Of a stretch of 64,000 nucleotides of DNA, positions 57,898 to 64,000 are shown one piece after another (the first letter of the stretch is position 1; every line of letters starts with the position of its first letter). Made by a program: the position numbers and the translations under genes. This DNA is from Nannocystis sp. RBIL2 (GTDB taxonomy: Bacteria > Myxococcota_A > Polyangia > Nannocystales > Nannocystaceae): the NCBI RefSeq assembly GCF_026626745.1, contig NZ_JAPNJW010000002.1, positions 186,001-250,000 on the forward strand, written 5' to 3'. The notes below the pieces were generated by a model that was not told the origin of the DNA, did not search any database, and worked only from the letters and a program-made list of their open reading frames with translations.

Positions 57898-59730
57898 CTA
57901 GAGCGGCGTGAGGGCGATGGGGAACGAATTGCGGCCGGGGCCGATCCGCTGCTTGAAGGTCTTGCCGGCGTAGCCCTGCGCGCGCACCTCGATGACGATC
58001 TCGGCCTCGAGCTGGACGCCGAGGTCGATGTCGGGGAAGCGCTCGACGTCGAGGAGGTGCGGGCGGGTGTCGGGGCAGGGGCCGCTGACGCACACGACGG
58101 TGGTCTGCTGCGGGTTGCCGGTGAAGTCGAGGATCGCCTTGACGGGCTTGACCGGCAGCTCGATCGGCGTGCCGGGGCGACAGTCGCCGCGCTCGACGGT
58201 GACGTGGCCCTTGTACTTGGGGCCGGCGACGTGGACCAGCGCGCGCTCGCCGGGCAGCTCGAACTCGACGACCTCGTTGCGCAGCGGCTGCTTGAGCTTG
58301 CCGATCTGCAGCGAGTGCAGGCCGCCCTGCAGCAGCACGACCGGCATGCCGACGATCCGCACGGAGCACGGCGTGGTGGTGGACGCGGCCTTCGGCGTGG
58401 CCTTGGTCGGCTCGACGGGGCGCACGCCGGCGCTCTTGCGCGGGGTGGGGGGCTCGACGATCGCCTTGGGCTCCTCGCGCGGCGGCTCGCTCGGCTTGGC
58501 GGTCTTGTGCTCGGGCCGGACCGCCGTCGACGGGACGATGCTGCCGCCCGGGCCCTCGTCGCCGGGGCGGAAGTTCTCCTCTGTCGGCGGGGTCATGTAC
58601 AAAAGGACAGCTCCGCCGCTGACCGCCGCCGTGGCCAGCAACGCGGCGCCGCCGGCCATGAGCCGCTTGACGGTGCGCTCGCGGGTCCGCAACCGCGAGA
58701 GCATCAACTTGGCCTGCTTCTGGTCGCGCTCGAGCTCGAGGACGCGGCCGAGCAGGCGGATCGCCCGGGCGCTGTGGCCGGCCCGGGTCGCGCCCTCGGC
58801 CCGGGTCATCAGCGCGTTGCAGATGCGCTTGTCGAGCTGATCGACGTAGCGGTCCGGATCGGTGAAGTAGGTGGTGACCTCTTCCTGGGTGGCGGTGACG
58901 CCGACTTCTTCGAGGTAGCGCTCGAGGTCGCGGACGAGGTCGTCGGCGGTCTGGTAGCGCTGCTCCGGCTCGCGCGCGAGGGCGCGGTCGATGATGGCCT
59001 CGAGCTCGTCGTCGACCAGCGAACAGATGATGCTGGGCCGCGTGTACTCGGCCTCGGCGATCCGCGCGAGCACCTCGTGCGGGTTGCGGCCGGAGAACGG
59101 CAGCTCGCCGGTGGCCAGCTGGTAGAGCATGACGCCGACGGCGAACAGGTCGGTGCGCGAGTCGATCGGCTTGCCGTTGATCAGCTCCGGCGCCATGTAG
59201 GCCGGGCTGCCGAGCAGCTGGCCCGTCATGGTCAGCTTCTGATGGTCGATGATCTGGGCGATCCCGAAGTCCATCAGTTTGATGCAGCCGTCGCTGCGGA
59301 TCATGACGTTCTCGGGCTTGATGTCGCGGTGGACGATGCCCGACTTGTGCGCGTGGCCGAGGGCGGCGCACAGGCGGTGGATGATCAGCGCGGCGAGGGC
59401 CGGCCGCGGCCGCCAGCGCGTGTCGAGCCACTCGCGCAGGGTCATGCCGTGGATGAATTCGGTGACGAGGTAGCTCTCAGCCTCGCTCTCGCCCGAGTAG
59501 TCGTAGATCTCGAGGATGTTCTCGTGCCGCAGCTTGGCGACCGTGATCGCCTCGCGCCGCAGCCGGGCCCGCGACTCCTCGCGCCCGGCCATGTGCGGGT
59601 GGAGGACCTTGATCGCGACCTCGCGGCTCAGGACCGTGTCGATGCCGCGGTAAACCACGGCCATGCCCCCATGCCCGACCTCGCTCTGGATCTCGTACTT
59701 GTCGAGCTTGGTTCCGACCAGGGTGGGCAT
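57898..59730 (-). CDS. Hanks-type Ser/Thr protein kinase with transmembrane segment
   Basis: 610-residue kinase. The Gly-rich loop is VGHGGMAVVYRG (18-29), the ATP lysine is Lys41 in REVAIK, the catalytic loop is HRDIKPEN (about 133-140), and DFG lies near 152. A juxtamembrane helical region leads to a membrane helix (about 355-378) and a C-terminal extracytoplasmic part with Cys (CSVRIVGMPVVLLQGG) and PEGA-like strands. It is first in the nine-gene minus-strand run and probably phosphorylates the FHA-sigma54 activator encoded two genes downstream. A three-core repeat at 58580-58611 covers the codons at the membrane segment. The 249-bp upstream gap has no visible repeat. Confidence 0.9.
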   Translation of the reverse strand: MPTLVGTKLDKYEIQSEVGHGGMAVVYRGIDTVLSREVAIKVLHPHMAGREESRARLRREAITVAKLRHENILEIYDYSGESEAESYLVTEFIHGMTLREWLDTRWRPRPALAALIIHRLCAALGHAHKSGIVHRDIKPENVMIRSDGCIKLMDFGIAQIIDHQKLTMTGQLLGSPAYMAPELINGKPIDSRTDLFAVGVMLYQLATGELPFSGRNPHEVLARIAEAEYTRPSIICSLVDDELEAIIDRALAREPEQRYQTADDLVRDLERYLEEVGVTATQEEVTTYFTDPDRYVDQLDKRICNALMTRAEGATRAGHSARAIRLLGRVLELERDQKQAKLMLSRLRTRERTVKRLMAGGAALLATAAVSGGAVLLYMTPPTEENFRPGDEGPGGSIVPSTAVRPEHKTAKPSEPPREEPKAIVEPPTPRKSAGVRPVEPTKATPKAASTTTPCSVRIVGMPVVLLQGGLHSLQIGKLKQPLRNEVVEFELPGERALVHVAGPKYKGHVTVERGDCRPGTPIELPVKPVKAILDFTGNPQQTTVVCVSGPCPDTRPHLLDVERFPDIDLGVQLEAEIVIEVRAQGYAGKTFKQRIGPGRNSFPIALTPL

Positions 59731-59979
59731 CGCGGGAAGAGGACTCCGTCCGTGTACTACAGATCGACCCCGGAGGGGCACAAGGCCGGTTCCGCGCTGC
59801 GGGCAGATCGGCTCCAGGGGCGATTTTTCGGCCCCGGAGAGGCCGATGCCCGGGCGCAGAACGCGACCGGACGGGGACGGACCGGCCCTTAGACACCACG
59901 TCCGCGCCCCTCTCCGGCGCGAAGGTGCGCCCGGGCTCCGCGCGCCGGGCCGATCCGTGGTAGGGGAAAGCAGCGTTCC

Positions 59980-61824
59980 ATGCCCCGCTCCGGTTTCGTG
60001 CCCCAGCCCGCCGAGGGGCTGACTTTTCCCAGCGCCCTGGACATGTTCGCCGCGCGCGTGCGACGCACACCGGCGGCCACGGCGCTGCGCTACAAGCTGC
60101 GTGGGAGCTGGCACACGCTTCAGTGGCGTGATTGGCACCAGGCCAGCCGGGCCATCGCGGCCGCGCTGGTGCGCATCCACGGGGTCCAGCCCGGCGACCG
60201 GATCGCCATCCTGGCGCGCACCCGCGTCGAGTGGGCGCTCGTCGACCTGGCCATCGCCATGGCCGGCGCCGTCAGCGTGCCCATCTACCCCAGCGTGACG
60301 CCCGAGCAGGCGGCGTACATCCTGCGCGACTGCGGCGCGCAGCTGGCGTTCGCCGACAGCCCCGGCTGGCCCGAGCGCCTGCGTGGGCGCGACCACGCGC
60401 TGCGCCACACGTTCTGCTTCGACGAGGCCGGGCCGCTGGCGGCCGACTGGAGCTCGTTCGAGGCGCTCCAGACCGCCGGCGAGGGCGCGCTGCCAGGGAC
60501 CGAGGCGGCGCTCGAGGCGATCGCCGAGGAGCTGTCGCTGACCGACGACTTCACGTGGGTGTACACGTCGGGCACCACGGGCCGCCCGAAGGGCGCGGTG
60601 CTCACCCACCGAAACATTGTTTACGAGGCGTGGGCGATCAAGAGCGTGATCGCGGCCGATCACGCCGACGAGCAGTTGATGGTCCTGCCGCTGGCCCACG
60701 TGTTCGGCCGCCACCTCCTGTGGGGTGCGGTGGAGCAGGGGGCGGTCTCCGCGTTCGCCGCCGACCCGGCCGAGCTGGAGCTGGATCTCGTCGCGGTCGC
60801 GCCGACCTTCATGGGCGCGGTCCCGCAGATCTACGAGCGCCTCTACGCGCAGATCCGCGCGGAAGTCGCCGCGGCCGGCAAGCTCGCCGAGGCCAGCTTC
60901 GCCTGGTGCCTGCAGGTCGGCCGCAAGGTCAGCATGTGCCGCCAGCGCGGCCAGGCGGTCCCGGGCGCCCTGGCGGTCAAGGCGAGCGTGGCCGACAAAC
61001 TGTTCTTCGCCCGCATCCGCCAGCGCCTCGGCGGTCGCCTGCGCTTCTTCGTGTCGGGCGGGGCGCCGCTGGCCCGCGAGGTGGCCGAGTTCTTCCACGC
61101 GCTCGGGGTCCTGATCCTCGAGGGTTACGGGCTGTCGGAGACGACCGGCGCCTGCACCGTCAACCGCCCCGACCGGTTCCGCTTCGGCACCGTCGGCCCG
61201 ACCATGCCGGGCTGCGAGCTGCGGATCGCCGACGACGGCGAGGTGCTGGTGCGCGGGCCAGGGGTCATGCGCGGCTACCACGACCTGCCCGAAGAGACCG
61301 CGGCGGCGATCGACGCCCAGGGCTGGCTGCACACCGGCGACATCGGCGAGCTGCACGACGGATTCCTGACGATCACCGACCGCAAGAAGGACCTCATCAT
61401 CACCTCGACCGGCAAGACGATCGCGCCGCAGCCGCTCGAGCGGCGGCTCGAGCTGGCCGAGGGGATCGCCCACGCGCTGGTGGTCGGCGACGGGCGGCCG
61501 TACCTGGCGGCGCTGATCGCCCTCGACGAGGAGGCGATGCTGGCCCGTTCGCGTCAGGAGGGGCTGGGCGCGCGCCGCTTGGCCGATCTCGTGCGGCACC
61601 CGCGGATCTTGCAGCTCGTCCAGGGCCACATCGACGCGCTCAACGCCGATCTCGCCGGCTACGAAGCGATCCGCCGCTTCTCGGTGGTGACCACGCCGCT
61701 GACGATCACCGGCGGCGAGCTCACCCCGACCGGCAAGCTGCGCCGCCGCGAGGTCCAGGACCGCTATGCGGCCCAGATCGCCGCGCTCTACCCGGATTCC
61801 GGGCAGCGGGCGGTGGCCGGGTGA
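59980..61824 (+). CDS. long-chain acyl-CoA synthetase (AMP-forming)
   Basis: 614-residue ANL-superfamily enzyme that activates fatty acids through an acyl-AMP intermediate. Motifs are YTSGTTGRPKG (residues 195-205), YGLSETTGACTVN, the DGFLTITDRKKDLIITSTGKTIAPQPLE hinge region (here split as TGDIGELHDGF and DRKKDLI), and the catalytic lysine near the end in TPTGKLRRREV. It resembles FadD15-type synthetases. The start ATG at 59980 is followed by QPAEGLTFPSALDMFAARV, a normal family N-terminus. It is divergent from the kinase gene and monocistronic. Confidence 0.9.
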   Translation: MPRSGFVPQPAEGLTFPSALDMFAARVRRTPAATALRYKLRGSWHTLQWRDWHQASRAIAAALVRIHGVQPGDRIAILARTRVEWALVDLAIAMAGAVSVPIYPSVTPEQAAYILRDCGAQLAFADSPGWPERLRGRDHALRHTFCFDEAGPLAADWSSFEALQTAGEGALPGTEAALEAIAEELSLTDDFTWVYTSGTTGRPKGAVLTHRNIVYEAWAIKSVIAADHADEQLMVLPLAHVFGRHLLWGAVEQGAVSAFAADPAELELDLVAVAPTFMGAVPQIYERLYAQIRAEVAAAGKLAEASFAWCLQVGRKVSMCRQRGQAVPGALAVKASVADKLFFARIRQRLGGRLRFFVSGGAPLAREVAEFFHALGVLILEGYGLSETTGACTVNRPDRFRFGTVGPTMPGCELRIADDGEVLVRGPGVMRGYHDLPEETAAAIDAQGWLHTGDIGELHDGFLTITDRKKDLIITSTGKTIAPQPLERRLELAEGIAHALVVGDGRPYLAALIALDEEAMLARSRQEGLGARRLADLVRHPRILQLVQGHIDALNADLAGYEAIRRFSVVTTPLTITGGELTPTGKLRRREVQDRYAAQIAALYPDSGQRAVAG

Positions 61825-61883
61825 CTCGGCGCGATGACCGCGAGGCCGGGGGCGCGGCTGTCGGCGACCGTTTCGCTTTGTGC

Positions 61884-61912
61884 TTGACGTCCCCGGGCGG
61901 TTGCGCTACCTA
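61884..61912 (+). promoter_or_regulatory. candidate tRNA promoter
   Basis: TTGACG (61884-61889) and TACCTA (61907-61912) are 17 bp apart, about 40 bp before the tRNA. The -35 is strong; the -10 is weak. Confidence 0.5.
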
Positions 61913-61952
61913 GGCAGCCCCTCGCCGGCACCGGCGAGCAGCACGAAAAAGC

Positions 61953-62026
61953 AGGGCCGTAGCTCAGTTGGTTAGAGCGCTACCTTGACACGGTAGAGGT
62001 CGACGGTTCGAATCCGTCCGGTCCTA
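61953..62026 (+). tRNA. tRNA-Val (GAC)
   Basis: The cloverleaf folds fully: acceptor AGGGCCG/CGGTCCT with one G-U pair, D arm GCTC/GAGC, anticodon stem CTACC/GGTAG with loop TTGACAC (anticodon GAC at 61987-61989), a 5-nt variable region and T arm GACGG/CCGTC with loop TTCGAAT. The discriminator is A at 62026. CCA is not encoded. A strong terminator follows. Confidence 0.95.
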
Positions 62027-62029
62027 TGG

Positions 62030-62066
62030 AACGCCGCTGAGGCTCGCCTCAGCGGCGTTTTTCTTG
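62030..62066 (+). terminator. intrinsic terminator of the tRNA gene
   Basis: AACGCCGCTGAGG and CCTCAGCGGCGTT form a perfect 13-bp stem with a 4-nt loop, followed by TTTCTTG. It is the clearest intrinsic terminator in the window. Confidence 0.9.
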
Positions 62067-62112
62067 TTTCTCGCTCGCTCCGGCGGCTCGCCTTGTGTAC
62101 GCTTCGCGCCCC

Positions 62113-63885
62113 ATGGCGGACGAACACGCGCAAGAGATCGAGCACATGATCGACCCTTCGGTGCCGAGTCTGTCGCCGGTCGAGACTTTGCGGCACAGCG
62201 CGGCCCACGTGATGGCTTCGGCGATCAAGCGGCTGTGGCCGGAGGCCAAGCTGGCGTTCGGGCCGCACACCGAGGACGGCTTCTACTACGACATCGACAT
62301 GCCGCACCGCCTCGTGCCCGAGGACTTCGCGGCGATCGAGGCCGAGATGCAGAAGGAGGTCGAGGCGCGCCACCCGTTCGTGCGCGAGGAGATCGCCCGC
62401 GACGCCGCCATCGAGCTGTTCCGCGGCCTGAACGAGACCTACAAGGTCGAAGCGATCGGCTCGATCCCCGCCGGCGCCACCCTGACGCTGTACCGCAGCG
62501 GCGACTTCGTCGACCTGTGCCGCGGCCCCCACGTCAAGAGCACCGCCGACGTGCGCGCCTTCAAGGTGATGAGCATCGCCGGGGCCTACTGGCGCGGCGA
62601 CGAGAAGCGGCCGCAGCTGCAGCGCGTGTACGGCACCGCGTTCGCCGACCGCAAGGAGCTCAAGGAGCACCTGCGTCTGCTCGAGGAGGCCAAGGCCCGC
62701 GACCACCGCAAGCTCGGCAAGGAGCTCGGGCTCTTCTACTTCGACCCGATCGCGCCGGCGAGCCCGTTCTTCACCGGCCGCGGGGCCACGATCTACAACC
62801 TGCTGCAGGCCTACGTGCGCGGGCTGTACCGTCGGCACGGCTACCAAGAGGTGATCACCCCGCAGATCTTCGACATGGATCTGTTCCGCACCTCGGGCCA
62901 CTACGATCACTACAAAGAGAACATGTTCGCCTGCACGGTGGACGAGCGCGAGTTCGGGGTGAAGCCGATGAACTGCCCCGGCCACTGCGTGCTGTTCCGC
63001 CAGTCGCACCACAGCTACCGCGATCTCCCGCAGCGCCTGGCCGACTTCGGCCGCCTGCACCGCTATGAGCGCGCCGGCGTGGTCCACGGGCTCACGCGCG
63101 TGCGCAGCTTCTGCCAGGACGACGCCCACATCTTCTGCACGACCGACCAGGTCGGGCAGGAGATCGCCAACGTCACGGCGATGATCCTCGAGTGCTACAA
63201 GACCTTCGGCTTCGACCGGCCGGACATCGAGGTCAGCACCCGCCCGGCGTCGTTCCTCGGCGAGCTCGAGACGTGGAACCGGGCCGAGGCGGCGCTGATG
63301 GCCGCGCTCGACGGCGCCGGCCTGCCGTACACCATCAATCACGGCGACGGCGCCTTCTACGGGCCGAAGATCGACTTCAAAGTCCGCGACGCGCTGCGCC
63401 GCAGCTGGCAGCTCGGCACCGTCCAGCTCGACTTCCAGCTGCCCGAGCGGTTCGGCCTCGAGTACGTCGCGCCCGACGACTCGCGCGGCCGGCCGGTGAT
63501 GATCCACCGGGCCATGCTCGGCAGCCTCGAGCGCTTCTTCGGCGTCTACCTCGAGCACGTGGCCGGTCGCTTCCCGACCTGGCTCGCGCCGGTGCAGGTG
63601 GCGATCTTGCCGATCACCGCGGCGCACCACGCGTGGGCCGGCGAGGTCGAGGCGGCGCTGGTCGCCCGCGGCCTGCGGGTCCACACCGACCTGCGCAACG
63701 AGAAGCTCGGGCTCAAGATCCGCGAGGCCACGCTGCTGCGCGTGCCGACGATGCTGGTCCTCGGCGACAAGGAGGTCGAGGGCAGGGGGGTCGCGCCGCG
63801 CACCCGCGACGGTCAGACGGGCGCGCTCGAGCCCCTGGCCGGCTTCGTCGATCGCATGGCCGAAGAGGCCCGGATCCCGTCCTGA
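62113..63885 (+). CDS. thrS: threonyl-tRNA synthetase lacking the TGS domain
   Basis: 590-residue class II synthetase that charges tRNA-Thr. The editing domain has HSAAHVMASA (His28, His32) and DLCRGPHV. The catalytic core shows PMNCPGHC near residue 286, RLHRYERAGVVHGLTRVRSFCQDDAHIFC and NHGDGAFYGPKIDF, and the C-terminal anticodon-binding domain is normal (LRNEKLGLKIREATLLRVPTMLVLGDKE). The usual 60-residue N-terminal TGS domain is missing, and the frame has no room for it after the tRNA terminator. ATG at 62113 is preferred to a GTG 18 nt upstream. Confidence 0.93.
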   Translation: MADEHAQEIEHMIDPSVPSLSPVETLRHSAAHVMASAIKRLWPEAKLAFGPHTEDGFYYDIDMPHRLVPEDFAAIEAEMQKEVEARHPFVREEIARDAAIELFRGLNETYKVEAIGSIPAGATLTLYRSGDFVDLCRGPHVKSTADVRAFKVMSIAGAYWRGDEKRPQLQRVYGTAFADRKELKEHLRLLEEAKARDHRKLGKELGLFYFDPIAPASPFFTGRGATIYNLLQAYVRGLYRRHGYQEVITPQIFDMDLFRTSGHYDHYKENMFACTVDEREFGVKPMNCPGHCVLFRQSHHSYRDLPQRLADFGRLHRYERAGVVHGLTRVRSFCQDDAHIFCTTDQVGQEIANVTAMILECYKTFGFDRPDIEVSTRPASFLGELETWNRAEAALMAALDGAGLPYTINHGDGAFYGPKIDFKVRDALRRSWQLGTVQLDFQLPERFGLEYVAPDDSRGRPVMIHRAMLGSLERFFGVYLEHVAGRFPTWLAPVQVAILPITAAHHAWAGEVEAALVARGLRVHTDLRNEKLGLKIREATLLRVPTMLVLGDKEVEGRGVAPRTRDGQTGALEPLAGFVDRMAEEARIPS

Positions 63886-64000
63886 AGTCGTGATGGCGCG
63901 GTCACGAATGTGACGGCGCGGGCACAGTCACGGACGAGGCGGGCCGGGCTGGGGCCCGCCGCGCGCACCGTCCCGGACGCCGCCGTGGTCGGCTACGCGG

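Noticed and set aside
57898..61629. Kinase extended to 1243 residues by an upstream start
   Set aside because: The extra N-terminal part is antisense to the acyl-CoA synthetase. The kinase domain begins normally at 59730.

Overview
The window is very GC-rich, with strongly GC-biased third codon positions, many GTG/TTG starts and tightly packed genes. It carries several ECF sigma factors, two sigma-54 activators, a Hanks-type kinase, many Ser/Thr-linker Cys-rich lipoproteins, a terpene synthase and an aerolysin-like toxin. Together these suggest a myxobacterium (Myxococcota), possibly of the Nannocystis group. That placement is inference from gene content; there is no rRNA in the window.

Layout. 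1-8.2 kb: a truncated L,D-transpeptidase diverges from a MoxR ATPase/VWA pair, followed by a propeller-like membrane protein, an alpha/beta hydrolase, a PhoD-like phosphatase and a zinc-ribbon protein. 8.5-12.3 kb: a CocE-type lipoprotein hydrolase divergent from 6-phosphofructokinase, then a small membrane protein. 12.4-21.2 kb: four tandem Cys-rich lipoprotein paralogues, a possible small secreted protein, a membrane metallopeptidase with an ECF sigma factor, and a fifth Cys-rich lipoprotein of a different subfamily. 21.4-32.0 kb: GHKL-type regulator, aminotransferase, terpene synthase, ATP-grasp enzyme, NtrC-type regulator, epoxide-hydrolase-like protein, Rieske oxygenase, thioesterase, and a sigma/unknown/8-TM operon. 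33.2-34.5 kb: a predicted pore-forming toxin with three repeats. 34.6-43.6 kb: App1-like/PlsX-like pair, two RlaP-like nucleotidyltransferases, a CoA-transferase, coaE/engB, and a sigma/anti-sigma pair. 43.7-45.6 kb: a frameshifted adenylosuccinate lyase and an extremely acidic protein. 45.8-59.7 kb: a nine-gene minus-strand run linking a Ser/Thr kinase, an FHA-GAF-sigma54 activator, lipoproteins, a 1430-residue DECD-box helicase, a carboxypeptidase and an orphan MbtH. 60-64 kb: acyl-CoA synthetase, tRNA-Val(GAC) with promoter and terminator, and thrS.

The most striking element is not a gene. Most intergenic gaps between 2.1 and 42.2 kb contain arrays built on the palindrome GGACATGTCC, separated by variable 4-bp spacers, so that CATG-like cores recur exactly every 14 bp. 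Two-core versions (CTGTCC-N4-GGACAG) also lie inside genes, where they are spelled with codons that are rare here. In one case three synonymous differences between paralogues create the motif. Some arrays supply the ATG start codon of the next gene. I do not recognise this family.

A second trait is a TANNNT hexamer 7-10 nt before the start codon of several genes, suggesting leaderless or nearly leaderless transcripts. All family names come from reading motifs by eye; no database search was run.
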